The position numbers and the translations under genes are program-made. This document shows positions 48,526 through 57,153 of a stretch of 64,000 nucleotides of DNA, in pieces. The notes below the pieces were generated by a model. It was not told the origin of the DNA, searched no databases, and saw nothing but the letters and a program-made list of their open reading frames with translations. The DNA comes from a virus: the IMG/VR virus record IMGVR_UViG_3300042324_001793, positions 34,653 through 98,652 of that record; one strand, 5' to 3'. How positions within the stretch are numbered: the first letter of the stretch is position 1; each line of letters starts with the position of its first letter.

Positions 48526-49488
48526 ATGGAACCTATTTTAACAGAGAATCCAAACCGCTTCGTTGTCTTCCCAATTCAGCATCATGATATTTGGGAATTT
48601 TACAAGAAGTCAGAAGCGTCATTTTGGACAGCAGAGGAAATTGACTTAGCAGCAGACTTAGTCGACTGGAGAAAAAACCTTAACGATGGTGAACGCCATT
48701 TTATTAAACATATATTGGCATTTTTTGCCGCAAGCGACGGAATCGTTAATGAAAATTTAGCTGAGAACTTTGTAAAAGACGTCCAGTATCCAGAAGCAAA
48801 ATTCTTCTATGGCTTTCAAATCATGATGGAAAATATCCATTCTGAAACATATTCTCTGTTAATCGATACGTATATTACTGATCAAGACGAGAAAATGCAC
48901 CTATTACGAGCAATTGACACAATCCCAGCCGTTCAGAAAAAAGCTGAATGGGCACTAAGATGGATCAAGAACTCAACTTTCCAAGAAAGACTCGTTGCAT
49001 TTGCTGCAGTTGAAGGAATATTCTTTTCAGGTTCATTCTGTTCTATTTTTTGGCTTAAGAAAAGAGGCCTAATGCCAGGACTAAGTTTTTCTAATGAACT
49101 TATTTCCAGAGATGAAGGTTCTCATACAGACTTTGCAGTTCACCTACACAATCATCACATTGTAGATAAAGTGTCACCAGATCGAATTAAAGAAATTATA
49201 TTATCTGCCCTTGAGATTGAGAAAGAGTTTATAATTGAGGCTCTTCCAGTTAAACTAATCGGCATGAATTCAGATTTGATGGCTCAGTATTTAGAATTTG
49301 TAACAGACAGACTATTATCTGATTTAGGTTGTGAACCTGTATTTAATTCAATAAATCCCTTTGACTTCATGGTTAACATCGCACTAAACGGAAAAACTAA
49401 CTTTTTCGAAAAAAGAGTAGGCGAATACCAAAAAGCAGGGGTAAAAACCGGAGATAACACCGGATTTTCATTAGACGCAGACTTTTAA
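48526..49488 (+). CDS. nrdB: Ribonucleotide reductase class Ia, small (beta) subunit
   Basis: A 320-residue R2 protein that makes the tyrosyl radical needed to reduce ribonucleotides. The di-iron ligands are visible in eukaryote-like order: D40 (AEEIDLAAD), E102 and H105 (MENIHSETY), E163 (VEGIFFSG), E197 and H200 (RDEGSHTDF); the radical Tyr is Y109. The C-terminal peptide GFSLDADF, which docks on the large subunit, is intact. It is preceded by a 200-nt structured leader and followed 14 nt later by nrdA, an operon order (beta before alpha) opposite to many bacteria. It supplies dNTPs for phage DNA synthesis with the dUTPase and nucleotidase encoded nearby. Confidence 0.95.
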   Translation: MEPILTENPNRFVVFPIQHHDIWEFYKKSEASFWTAEEIDLAADLVDWRKNLNDGERHFIKHILAFFAASDGIVNENLAENFVKDVQYPEAKFFYGFQIMMENIHSETYSLLIDTYITDQDEKMHLLRAIDTIPAVQKKAEWALRWIKNSTFQERLVAFAAVEGIFFSGSFCSIFWLKKRGLMPGLSFSNELISRDEGSHTDFAVHLHNHHIVDKVSPDRIKEIILSALEIEKEFIIEALPVKLIGMNSDLMAQYLEFVTDRLLSDLGCEPVFNSINPFDFMVNIALNGKTNFFEKRVGEYQKAGVKTGDNTGFSLDADF

Positions 49489-49502
49489 AAATACGAAACT
49501 AC

Positions 49503-51932
49503 ATGAAGGTAATAAAAAGAGATGGGCATAGCGAAACGCTAAAGCTCGATAAAATAACAAACCGTATTAAAAAGCAAACATACGGATTGGATACAGACTA
49601 CGTTGACTCACTTGAAGTAGCCACTAAAGTAGTATCTGGAATATACGATGGAATTAACACACAGCAACTTGATCTACTCGCGGCTGAAACTGCTGCTGCT
49701 CTAGCTCATATTCACCCAGACTACTCAATCTTAGCTGCAAGAATTGCAATTACCCGATTGCACAAAACGACCCACAAGTCATTTAGTGATACAATTGACC
49801 ACCTATATAATTACATAGATCCAAAGACTGGAAAGGTGGCAGGCATTATCTCTGATGAAACCTATGCTGCTGTACAGAAGAATAAGAATACGCTAAACGA
49901 AGCAATCATTCATGATCGCGATCTTAACTTTGACTACTTTGGATTTAAGACATTAGAGCGTAGTTACTTATTAAAGACATACGGCCAGCCGGCTGAAACT
50001 CCTCAACATTTATACATGAGGGTAGCTGTAGGTATTTGGGGAACAGACATTCAAAACGTATTAAAAACGTATGAGCTTCTGTCAACTCACAAAATGACTC
50101 ATGCCACTCCAACCCTGTTTAACGCTGGAACCAAACGTCCACAATTATCTTCATGCTTCTTATTAACTATGCATGAAGATTCAATTTCAGGAATTTACAA
50201 AACTCTATCTGATGTAGCTGCAATTTCACAAAATGCTGGAGGCATCGGCTTATCGGTTTCAAATATTAGAGCTACTGGTTCTTATATCAAAGGAACAAAC
50301 GGTACGTCAAATGGAATTATTCCAATGCTAAAGGTTTACAATGAGACTGCTCGTTATGTAGATCAAGGCGGAGGAAAACGTAAAGGCTCTTTTGCTATTT
50401 ACTTGGAGCCATGGCATGCAGATATTGAAGATTTCTTGGATTTACGTAAAAACCACGGTAAAGAAGAGCGTAGAGCTCGAGATCTTTTCTTAGCTATGTG
50501 GACACCAGATCTTTTCATGAAGAGAGTTGAAGAGGATGGCGATTGGACACTATTCTGTCCAGCTGAAATTGACTGCGAGCTTTGGGAAATGTACGGAGAG
50601 GAATTCGAGAGTAATTACGAAAGACTTGAAGCTGAAGGAAAAGGTCGTCATACTATGAAGGCTAGAACCCTATGGCAAAAAATCCTTGAATCACAAGTTG
50701 AGACAGGCACGCCATATATTCTTTTCAAAGATTCAGCTAATCGTAAATCAAATCAAAAGAATTTAGGAACAATCAAATCTTCTAACTTATGTACTGAAAT
50801 TATAGAGTACACCTCAAAAGAAGAACAGGCTGTTTGTAACTTAGCGTCTATTCCAGTAAATCAATTTATTACAATCGGAAAGCGTACAGGTAAACTAAGA
50901 AAACCTAATTGTGAGTACGACTATGAGGCTCTATATGATGTAGCATATCAAACAACACTAAATCTAAATAAAGTAATTGACGTAAACTTCTACCCTACTG
51001 CAGAAACTAAAGCATCTAACGAGAAACACCGCCCAATTGGAATAGGTATTCAAGGTTTAGCTGATACTTTTGCAATAATGGGAATTGAATTTGGCGGAGA
51101 AGCCTCAAAGAAATTAAACTCTGAGATATTTGAAACAATCTACTTCGCTGCAATGGAAGCATCAATTGATCTTGCAAAGAAGGATGGGGCATACGCCTCA
51201 TACGAAGGTTCTCCATTAAGCTCAGGACAATTTCAGTTTAACTTATGGGGAGTAACGGATGACCAATTATCAGGTCGTTGGAATTGGGTAGCTCTTCGTA
51301 GAAAACTTATGAAGCATGGATCCCGAAATTCTCTATTGCTTGCGCCAATGCCAACTGCCTCTACTGCCCAAATCATGGGTAACAATGAAGCATTCGAGGC
51401 ATTCACTTCGAATATAGGAACTCGTCGAACTTTAGCTGGAGAATTTATTGTAGTTAATAAACATCTAGTTAGAGATCTAGCTGAACTAGGACTTTGGGGA
51501 GATTCTATGAGAAATCGAGTAATCTTGGAAAAAGGTTCTGTTCAAAATATCGTTGAGATTCCAGAGGAATTAAGAGCTGTTTATAAAACAGTTTGGGAAA
51601 TTTCTCAAAAGACCATCATCGACATGTCAGCTGATCGTGGTAAATTTATTTGTCAATCACAATCTCTGAATTTATTCTTTAGAGACGTAAATACTGCAAA
51701 ATTAACATCAGCTCACTTCCATTCTTGGAAAAGCGGATTAAAGACAGGAATGTATTATCTTAGAACTGAAGCTGCGAGTTCGGCAATTGCTGGACTAGGA
51801 GTAAATATGGCTACTGGAAAAGTTGCTCCAACTGTCCAAATTGCACCAGTATTTGAAGCGCTTAATACAAGTGCGGAAGATATAGTATGTTCTCTTGATA
51901 ACCCAGATGCATGCGAAGCTTGCGGATCATAA
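49503..51932 (+). CDS. nrdA: Ribonucleotide reductase class Ia, large (alpha) subunit
   Basis: An 809-residue R1 protein, full length. Residues 1-90 form the ATP cone (VIKRDGHSETLKLDKI), so dATP feedback may be retained. Active-site residues are C218 (QLSSCFLL), N428, C430, E432 (SNLCTEI) and C445 (AVCNLAS). PMPTASTAQIMGNNEAFE forms the phosphate-binding loop. The C-terminal redox pair is C804 and C807 in CEACGS. It catalyses NDP to dNDP with NrdB. A strong hairpin terminator follows at 51956-51980, closing the nrdBA operon. Confidence 0.97.
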   Translation: MKVIKRDGHSETLKLDKITNRIKKQTYGLDTDYVDSLEVATKVVSGIYDGINTQQLDLLAAETAAALAHIHPDYSILAARIAITRLHKTTHKSFSDTIDHLYNYIDPKTGKVAGIISDETYAAVQKNKNTLNEAIIHDRDLNFDYFGFKTLERSYLLKTYGQPAETPQHLYMRVAVGIWGTDIQNVLKTYELLSTHKMTHATPTLFNAGTKRPQLSSCFLLTMHEDSISGIYKTLSDVAAISQNAGGIGLSVSNIRATGSYIKGTNGTSNGIIPMLKVYNETARYVDQGGGKRKGSFAIYLEPWHADIEDFLDLRKNHGKEERRARDLFLAMWTPDLFMKRVEEDGDWTLFCPAEIDCELWEMYGEEFESNYERLEAEGKGRHTMKARTLWQKILESQVETGTPYILFKDSANRKSNQKNLGTIKSSNLCTEIIEYTSKEEQAVCNLASIPVNQFITIGKRTGKLRKPNCEYDYEALYDVAYQTTLNLNKVIDVNFYPTAETKASNEKHRPIGIGIQGLADTFAIMGIEFGGEASKKLNSEIFETIYFAAMEASIDLAKKDGAYASYEGSPLSSGQFQFNLWGVTDDQLSGRWNWVALRRKLMKHGSRNSLLLAPMPTASTAQIMGNNEAFEAFTSNIGTRRTLAGEFIVVNKHLVRDLAELGLWGDSMRNRVILEKGSVQNIVEIPEELRAVYKTVWEISQKTIIDMSADRGKFICQSQSLNLFFRDVNTAKLTSAHFHSWKSGLKTGMYYLRTEAASSAIAGLGVNMATGKVAPTVQIAPVFEALNTSAEDIVCSLDNPDACEACGS

Positions 51933-51955
51933 ATCCTTAAACTATACTGACTTAA

Positions 51956-51980
51956 ATAGGAGCCTAGCGCTCCTATTTTT
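51956..51980 (+). terminator. Intrinsic terminator after nrdA
   Basis: ATAGGAGC pairs perfectly with GCTCCTAT (8 bp) around a CTAGC loop, followed by TTTTT. A late-type TATAAATAA begins 4 nt further on. Confidence 0.85.
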
Positions 51981-51983
51981 GTT

Positions 51984-51992
51984 TATAAATAA
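51984..51992 (+). promoter_or_regulatory. Candidate late promoter TATAAATAACAG
   Basis: An exact T4-type TATAAATA with the extension ACAG, placed between the nrdA terminator and the ATG at 52012. The same 12 bases occur at 62799. Confidence 0.65.
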
Positions 51993-52011
51993 CAGTAACA
52001 AATAGACTATT

Positions 52012-52581
52012 ATGGAAATACTTAACTTTAGTAAATTTAAACTGTTATTGGAAGCAGAAGGCGATCCAGAAACAGAGCCTGCAGCGGAACCGGTTGAACC
52101 ACCCGCTGACGAAACTCCAGCTGAACCTGCTCCACCAGCAGATGCTCCAGCCGATGCTCCAGCACCATCATCTCCTGATCCAATGGCTGATCCTTTTGCT
52201 AGTGCAGCACTTCCGCCCGATCCAAATGCTCCAGTTGCTTCTTCTGGTACAGGTTCTACTCGAATCGTATTCTTAGATAAAGACAAGTCATGGCATTCGG
52301 AATTCACAGACGGTGGTGGAGTTAAGAGATACAAAGAATATGAATTGGCTCAAGCTGATCTAGATAAATGGATCACCGATAACAACTTCACAGATAAAAA
52401 AGAACAGATTACAGTCGCTCTTACTGGAACAAAGGCTTTACCTGAAGACATATACGATAAATTAAAATCAGCACTATCTTCTGATAAACTAGGGAAGGAT
52501 CGTGGAGATATTGATATTAACTATGACGATAAGTCAATTCCATCTACTAGTGATCTCGATGTAATCTTCTTAAAGAAATGA
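52012..52581 (+). CDS. Putative packaged protein with capsid-targeting N terminus and Pro/Ala linker
   Basis: A 189-residue protein. The start MEILNFSKFKLLLEAEG resembles T4 capsid-targeting peptides that end at an L/I-x-E cleavage site (here LLE before A). Residues 20-80 are a Pro/Ala/Glu-rich flexible linker. Residues 83-189 form a small soluble domain (TRIVFLDKDKSWHSEF, EQITVALTGTKALPEDIYDKL) that I do not recognise. It has a late-type promoter motif and overlaps the next gene by ATGA (52578-52581), so the two are co-expressed. A virion-internal or scaffold-associated role is inferred. Confidence 0.65.
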   Translation: MEILNFSKFKLLLEAEGDPETEPAAEPVEPPADETPAEPAPPADAPADAPAPSSPDPMADPFASAALPPDPNAPVASSGTGSTRIVFLDKDKSWHSEFTDGGGVKRYKEYELAQADLDKWITDNNFTDKKEQITVALTGTKALPEDIYDKLKSALSSDKLGKDRGDIDINYDDKSIPSTSDLDVIFLKK

Positions 52582-53303
52582 TAAAAAGATTTAGTCAATT
52601 TATATACGAATCAAAATACGACACGCTATCATCTTCTTATGCGAGCGATGTATTTTCATTTATCAAAAAAACAGCCGGCTCAACAATAGGCAAACCTAAA
52701 ACTGAGAGTTTTACCTACTCTGAACCTATTGAATTTGACTTAACTGTTAAAATAGTTAGAGTGGTCGACTTTGATCCTTCTGAAACTACTGATTTTAATG
52801 GACTTCCTTGGGAAACCATTAATTTCGAAGAGAATGGATTTGTAGTTGATGCAAACGTGTATATCCCAGCTGAATCTGATCCAGACTCTCCAGAGATAGA
52901 CCTAGTTATTTACATTAGCCCTGACGCTGAACCTTCTAAATACCAAGACTTAAACTTTAAAATAGTTGATACACTTAGACACGAATTGGAGCACCTTTTA
53001 CAAAAAGGAGTAAACAAGAAAGTCGGTCACATTGTAAAAACCTCAAAAAAAGTTAGAGATGGTGCTCAAGACAATTACAAGTATTTTCTTTTACCTGATG
53101 AAATACCAGCAATGGTCTCAGGGATGCACGCAGCTGCTGTTAAAAAGAGAGTCCCAATAGATTCAGAATTCAATTCATACTTACGGCCTTTCGTTTCTTC
53201 CGGCGTAATCTCTAAATCAGAATTCGAAGAAGTAATGCAAACCTGGATACGATTTACTAAGAAATCATTCCCAGATGCAATATTTTCAACCAAATATCAA
53301 TAA
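52578..53303 (+). CDS. Putative packaged zinc metalloprotease-like protein (HELEH)
   Basis: A 241-residue protein. The N terminus MIKRFSQFIYESK matches the T4 internal-protein targeting pattern (MKxYxxFIxE, T4 IPIII: MKTYQEFIAEA), predicting cleavage after E11. Residues 131-143 read DTLRHELEHLLQK, an HExxH zinc-binding motif (H135, E136, H139); about 40 residues later an Glu-containing DEIPAMVSGMH segment could give the third ligand. Preceding sequence is a beta domain (LVIYISPDAEPS). If real, it may be injected into the host to cut a host protein. Translationally coupled to the upstream gene by ATGA. Confidence 0.65.
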   Translation: MIKRFSQFIYESKYDTLSSSYASDVFSFIKKTAGSTIGKPKTESFTYSEPIEFDLTVKIVRVVDFDPSETTDFNGLPWETINFEENGFVVDANVYIPAESDPDSPEIDLVIYISPDAEPSKYQDLNFKIVDTLRHELEHLLQKGVNKKVGHIVKTSKKVRDGAQDNYKYFLLPDEIPAMVSGMHAAAVKKRVPIDSEFNSYLRPFVSSGVISKSEFEEVMQTWIRFTKKSFPDAIFSTKYQ

Positions 53304-53357
53304 TATTTAAAACCGGGTGAAGTTTCGTAATATAAGATACAAAAATACTTATTGATT

Positions 53358-53546
53358 ATGACACCAGAATGGTTAACACAATTAAAGGACCAAGTTGCTC
53401 AACTTGAAGCAGAAGCGGTTAAATTCTACGAAAAAGGAAATAAATCTGCGGGTACTAGAACTCGTGGTCTTCTTCAAGAAATTAAAGCTACTTGCCAAGA
53501 GGGAAGAACTCACGTTCAATCTTCTAAGACAGCTCCAAAAGCTTAA
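53358..53546 (+). CDS. Histone H1-like (Hc1 family) DNA-binding protein
   Basis: A 62-residue protein from the ATG at 53358 (an earlier in-frame TTG at 53352 would add two residues; the ATG is preferred). The core AVKFYEKGNKSAGTRTRGLLQEIK closely resembles the Bacteroidetes Hc1 family pattern, typically EKFYEKGNKAAGTRARKALQELK. The bacterial proteins are small helical DNA binders, often with a Lys-rich tail; this one lacks a long basic tail (it ends SSKTAPKA). It may coat phage DNA or interfere with host nucleoid proteins. It is monocistronic, ended by the terminator at 53571-53602. Confidence 0.7.
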   Translation: MTPEWLTQLKDQVAQLEAEAVKFYEKGNKSAGTRTRGLLQEIKATCQEGRTHVQSSKTAPKA

Positions 53547-53570
53547 TTTTAGATTAAAAGTTCACATTAG

Positions 53571-53602
53571 AGGGCGGGTATTAAAACTCGCCCTATTTTT
53601 TT
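53571..53602 (+). terminator. Intrinsic terminator after the Hc1-like gene
   Basis: AGGGCGGGT pairs with ACTCGCCCT (9 bp with one G-U), followed after an A by seven T. Confidence 0.9.
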
Positions 53603-53620
53603 GGAAACCTCTCACACTTA

Positions 53621-53635
53621 TTTAGTATAATTCTA
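53621..53635 (+). promoter_or_regulatory. Possible promoter of the SSB operon
   Basis: TTTAGTATAATTCTA, about 25 nt before the SSB ATG and directly after a terminator, resembles the sequence before the exonuclease gene. Confidence 0.35.
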
Positions 53636-53657
53636 TAAATTAAAATCATTTTTGAAC

Positions 53658-54713
53658 ATGGAAGATCTATTCAATCTCAATCTCGATGATTTCTCAGGTA
53701 AATCATCAGCAAACGCTCGCAAAGTCGACGAAAACATGTACAATCCGGGTCCAGACCAAGGTCAGAACGGAATCTACAAATCAGTAATCCGTTTTATCCC
53801 ATGGGTAACGGATCCTAGTAAAAGCCGCTACAAGAAGTACGCAGCAAAACTTATCAACCCTCTAACAAATGAGAAGTTGTACGTTGACTGCCCTTCTACT
53901 ACTGGCGCATCATCAATTCTTTGGACATTGGACTTGGAATTAAAACGTTTGAAAAACGAAGAACCTTCAATTGTTGAAGAAATTCAGAAGTACTTCAATC
54001 GTTACTACAATTATTACTCTTGTGTTTACATCAAGAAAGACCCTCAATTTCCACAATTGGAAGGCAAAATCAAAGTTTATTCTTACGGATACACTATTGA
54101 TAACTTGATTCAACAAGAGATCAATCCAGAAAATGAGTTAGTAACAACTCAAAAAATCAATCCATTCTCTCTTACTACTGGTAAGGACTTCGTATTAGTT
54201 ATTAAACGTAAAACGAAAGCATGGAGAGATTTCAGTTCAAGTAAATTCATGAATGAAGTTAGTCCTTTGATTATCTCTCATGCAGGAAAAGAGATCGCAG
54301 TATCTAATGAGCCTAAAGTAATGCAATTTACTAGTGAGTTCTTTAAAAAGAACTCACCGGACATGAGTCAATACTTCTTAAAAGAGTGGACTGACCATGA
54401 GTATGAAAAAGTTGCAGAATTTATCAAAGCAATCGTTCCTTACAAACAAATCATCGATAACTTAGTTGCAAACACTAAAGATGAGAGAATGAAGAAACAC
54501 TTTACTAACTCTGCTCCAGTTAATCGTTCTCAAGCACCAATGGGAGAATCTTTGGAATATACGCCAGCTGCGCCAGCTACATCAAGCTCTAATATGTCAA
54601 TTGAATTAGACGATGATTTTGGTTCAATAACGGAAAGTCCAGCTCCAGTAAAATCTGCGCCAGCTGCTCCAGCTAAAGCAGATGACTTAGACGATTTATT
54701 CAAAGATCTATAA
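53658..54713 (+). CDS. gp32-like single-stranded DNA-binding protein
   Basis: A 351-residue protein from the ATG at 53658 (an in-frame TTG at 53652 is less likely). The layout fits T4 gp32: a short N-terminal part (MEDLFNLNLDDF), a central OB-fold core with basic and aromatic residues (KSVIRFIPWV, YYNYYSCVYIKKDPQ, GKIKVYSYGYTIDNLI), then an Ala/Pro-rich linker and an acidic C terminus (DDLDDLFKDL), which recruits partner proteins. The T4 zinc-binding His/Cys set is not visible; only two Cys are present. It heads an operon with a 101-residue protein, RNase H, GroES and a nucleotidase, much like the T4 32-59-33-rnh block. Confidence 0.85.
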   Translation: MEDLFNLNLDDFSGKSSANARKVDENMYNPGPDQGQNGIYKSVIRFIPWVTDPSKSRYKKYAAKLINPLTNEKLYVDCPSTTGASSILWTLDLELKRLKNEEPSIVEEIQKYFNRYYNYYSCVYIKKDPQFPQLEGKIKVYSYGYTIDNLIQQEINPENELVTTQKINPFSLTTGKDFVLVIKRKTKAWRDFSSSKFMNEVSPLIISHAGKEIAVSNEPKVMQFTSEFFKKNSPDMSQYFLKEWTDHEYEKVAEFIKAIVPYKQIIDNLVANTKDERMKKHFTNSAPVNRSQAPMGESLEYTPAAPATSSSNMSIELDDDFGSITESPAPVKSAPAAPAKADDLDDLFKDL

Positions 54714-54732
54714 AAAATAACAACATACAAAC

Positions 54733-55038
54733 ATGGCAAGTTCTAAAAAACAAACCGCGACTGTAGTTGAAGAAATCAAGAGTGCACCGGCTGACCAAGT
54801 TCAGCCGGATGCTGCTCCGATTGCAACACTACTTTCTTCAATCAGTTATACTAATCAAGCTGATTACGATAACTTCTTAGCTAATTTAACACCAGAACAT
54901 TCAGTAATCGTTTTGATTTCCGCAGCTAATCACTGTCAGTCAAAGGGTATATTTACATTGGATGAAGCTGAGTTAATTGCTAAGTCAATTAAAACACTAA
55001 GTGTTCAGCCGGAACAAGCTGACGCTCCAAAACCTTAA
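54733..55038 (+). CDS. Small unknown protein between SSB and RNase H
   Basis: A 101-residue protein with a Lys/Ala/Pro-rich N-terminal 30 residues, a compact helical middle (YDNFLANLTPEHSVIVLISAANHCQ, FTLDEAELIAKSIKTL) and a Pro-containing tail. It sits where T4 carries genes 59 and 33 (helicase loader, late coactivator), and its length is close to gp33 (112 residues), but I see no clear sequence similarity. It begins 19 nt after the SSB stop and ends 3 nt before rnh. A replication or late-transcription accessory role is a positional guess. Confidence 0.7.
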   Translation: MASSKKQTATVVEEIKSAPADQVQPDAAPIATLLSSISYTNQADYDNFLANLTPEHSVIVLISAANHCQSKGIFTLDEAELIAKSIKTLSVQPEQADAPKP

Positions 55039-55041
55039 ACT

Positions 55042-56151
55042 ATGAATTTAATCATTGACGGAAATGCGTTTCTGAATGTCGCAGTAAGTATCGCAAAAAA
55101 TATATTAGCTAACGATAAGAGAGTTGGCGAAAAGTATTATGTCAATGACTTATTAAATGACGATAAGTTTATTCTAAAGCAGGTAAGCAAAGATACATTT
55201 AGACAATTTTCTGTAAATTACTTTGGCAGCATTCTTGCTCCATTTAAGGAAAACATCAGTTCAGTATTTTTTGTATTTGACTCTAAGAGTTGGAGAAAGA
55301 AATATATCAAAGAACATTTTGAAACACACGGAGAAGGGGATTTCAGTTATAAAGGTCAAAGAAAATACGATGATAAAATTTATCTGTTCTTTGAATACTT
55401 TCAAAATGAAATTCTAAGTACAATATCTGACGATTATGGAGTTGTAGTAAACCGTGTTCCTGGAGCAGAAGGTGATGATTTAATTGCTTACATTTGCGAA
55501 AATTTAAAAGAAGATATTTGTATTTGGTCAGTAGACAAAGACTTAACCCAGTTACTTGAAAGTGACAAACGTAAAGTTATTTTGATTATGCCTAAGCAAA
55601 TGACGAAATACAAAAAGATCTACACAACTGAAGATTTCGGTAAAGTTGAACCCGCTGAAGTTGACCTTTTTAATTTTGATATTGACTCAATAGACAATTC
55701 AGCTGTAACTAACATAATCAACGACTTAACTCAAAAGGACTATCAACACTTAACCGTTGATCCAACTTTAGATATCTTAGTTAAGTGTTTAGCGGGTGAT
55801 GCATCAGACAATATTCCAAGAGTCCATCCCAAGATGACAGCCTCTAAAGTAACAAAAATTGTCGAATACGTAAAGCAATCGCTTCAATGGAAAGACGTTA
55901 TTTACTTCATTGATTCAGGTGATCTAGGTTTCATGGATTTATTACGTGAAGTAACATGTGAAGTCCTTAAAATAAAGGAACCTGGTGAATGGCTGACGAT
56001 CGAGAACAACCTTAATCGTAACAAGACCTTAATCAGATTAAGTACAGCAGTTTTTCCAAAAGACGTACTTGATGCAATTAAAGAAAACGTTGACTTGACT
56101 ACTCGTAGAAAATTCAATTACTACCAATTCAAAAAAAATTACAAGAATTAA
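55042..56151 (+). CDS. rnh: T4-type RNase H / 5'-3' exonuclease (FEN family)
   Basis: A 369-residue protein with FEN nuclease motifs: NLIIDGNAFL (first Asp), SVFFVFDSKSWRKKY (Asp plus basic residues), VPGAEGDDLIAYI (Glu-Asp-Asp metal site), WSVDKDLTQLL and CLAGDASDNIPRV (second metal site with the H3TH helix-hairpin-helix). It removes RNA primers from lagging-strand fragments. It starts 3 nt after the 101-residue gene and its last base is the first base of the groES ATG (TAATG), implying translational coupling. Confidence 0.85.
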   Translation: MNLIIDGNAFLNVAVSIAKNILANDKRVGEKYYVNDLLNDDKFILKQVSKDTFRQFSVNYFGSILAPFKENISSVFFVFDSKSWRKKYIKEHFETHGEGDFSYKGQRKYDDKIYLFFEYFQNEILSTISDDYGVVVNRVPGAEGDDLIAYICENLKEDICIWSVDKDLTQLLESDKRKVILIMPKQMTKYKKIYTTEDFGKVEPAEVDLFNFDIDSIDNSAVTNIINDLTQKDYQHLTVDPTLDILVKCLAGDASDNIPRVHPKMTASKVTKIVEYVKQSLQWKDVIYFIDSGDLGFMDLLREVTCEVLKIKEPGEWLTIENNLNRNKTLIRLSTAVFPKDVLDAIKENVDLTTRRKFNYYQFKKNYKN

Positions 56152-56483
56152 TGAGTACACCAATCAAAGGAGGATTTATTCCTCTATTCGAAAGAATATT
56201 AGTTTTACCGGACTCAGTAGAGTCTAAAACTGAAACAGGCATCATTTTATCAGTTGATGCTAGAAAAAGACCCAATACCGGAGTAGTAATTGCAGTAGGC
56301 CATCTGGTTTCCAGTAATTCAGGTTGCCCAATCAAAGAAGGCGATCGAGTTTTATATCAACGATACTCAGGACTTGACGTCCAGTGGGACGGTACTAACT
56401 ACCACATCATTATGGCAAACGATCTTGTCGCCATTATAAACAAAGACGAGACTACACAATTTGAACTTAAAGAAAATGCTTAA
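56151..56483 (+). CDS. groES: GroES-like co-chaperonin
   Basis: A 110-residue protein with the GroES fold order: FIPLFERILVLPD near the N terminus, a mobile-loop-like SVESKTETGIILS, the NTGVVIAVG strand, then IKEGDRVLYQRYSG and a final MANDLVAII strand. In GroES the loop ends in IVL and contacts GroEL; here the equivalent is GIILS, which fits. It overlaps rnh by one base and the next gene by 8 bases. Together with the plus-strand groEL gene it would give the phage its own chaperonin pair. T4 gp31 is a GroES analogue that works with host GroEL. Confidence 0.9.
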   Translation: MSTPIKGGFIPLFERILVLPDSVESKTETGIILSVDARKRPNTGVVIAVGHLVSSNSGCPIKEGDRVLYQRYSGLDVQWDGTNYHIIMANDLVAIINKDETTQFELKENA

Positions 56484-57048
56484 GAAATTTAAACAATTCG
56501 TAAACGAAGGTAAAGAGGGTAAATATCGAGTGTTCTGTGATTTAGATGGAGTCCTTGTCGATTTTGATAGAGGCTTTCAAGATATTGAAGAAAACACTGA
56601 AAATCTTTCACCTAAGGAATACGAAAAGAAAAACGGAAAGAACTCAATTTGGCCATTACTGGATAAGTTAGGAGCAGACTTCTGGGCTAACCTACAATGG
56701 ACCAAAGACGGCAGAGAATTATGGGATTACTTACAAAGATATGACCCAATTTTATTATCTGCACCAAGCCGTAGTCCTGAGTGTCTTATTGGTAAGACTC
56801 GTTGGGTAAATTCAAATTTAGGAATTGACCAAGAGCCAGTAACTGACCCAGCGGATATGACTCCTGATACTAGGCTTGTTCTAGATCAAGACAAATGGAA
56901 GTACGCAACTAGCGAAAAAGACATTCTAATCGACGATTTTAAAAAGAAATTGGAGAAATGGATTGAGCACGGCGGAACGGGTATCTTACATAACGATTCA
57001 ACTGATACAGTTAGAGTTATGGAAGAGATCATGACCGGTCGTGACTAA
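56476..57048 (+). CDS. HAD-family (deoxy)nucleotidase with capsid-targeting-like N terminus
   Basis: A 190-residue protein from the ATG at 56476 (a TTG at 56461 is in frame but would lie inside groES further upstream). The N terminus MLKKFKQFVNEGKEG again fits the M-K-x-F-x-x-F-V/I-x-E pattern. Next come HAD motif I FCDLDGVLVDFD, motif II ILLSAPSRS, a Lys region IGKTRWVN and motif IV ILIDDF, as in 5'(3')-deoxyribonucleotidases. The enzyme would dephosphorylate nucleotides. Combining such an enzyme with a putative targeting peptide suggests that it may be packaged, or that the peptide is coincidental. A bidirectional terminator follows. Confidence 0.75.
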   Translation: MLKKFKQFVNEGKEGKYRVFCDLDGVLVDFDRGFQDIEENTENLSPKEYEKKNGKNSIWPLLDKLGADFWANLQWTKDGRELWDYLQRYDPILLSAPSRSPECLIGKTRWVNSNLGIDQEPVTDPADMTPDTRLVLDQDKWKYATSEKDILIDDFKKKLEKWIEHGGTGILHNDSTDTVRVMEEIMTGRD

Positions 57049-57102
57049 TAGTTCTTGGACTTAAACCAAGTGGTGGAATTCGACTTCCAAGTCGGCCCTA
57101 AC

Positions 57103-57136
57103 AAAAAAAGGACTCTATTACTAGAGTCCTTTTTTA
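57103..57136. terminator. Bidirectional terminator between the nucleotidase and tail sheath genes
   Basis: GGACTCTA pairs with TAGAGTCC over 8 bp around TTAC, flanked by a 7-A run on one side and T6 on the other, so it works for both converging genes. Confidence 0.9.
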
Positions 57137-57153
57137 TTTTATTAATGTATTCC

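Noticed and set aside
51942-52334. Minus-strand Gly/Ser/Ala-rich frame opposite the packaged-protein candidate
   Set aside because: Opposite a Pro/Ala-rich linker; the plus-strand gene has promoter, leader and a non-repetitive domain.
53352-53357. TTG start two codons before the Hc1-like ATG (and likewise 53652 before the SSB)
   Set aside because: An ATG lies two codons downstream in each case, with the usual A-rich leader; the extra residues have no support.
57033-57100. tRNA-like arms (CTTGG-ACTTAAA-CCAAG and a TTCCAA loop resembling a Gly anticodon arm)
   Set aside because: No acceptor stem or second consensus arm can be formed in either orientation, the anticodon stem has a 6-nt loop, and the left end overlaps the nucleotidase stop.
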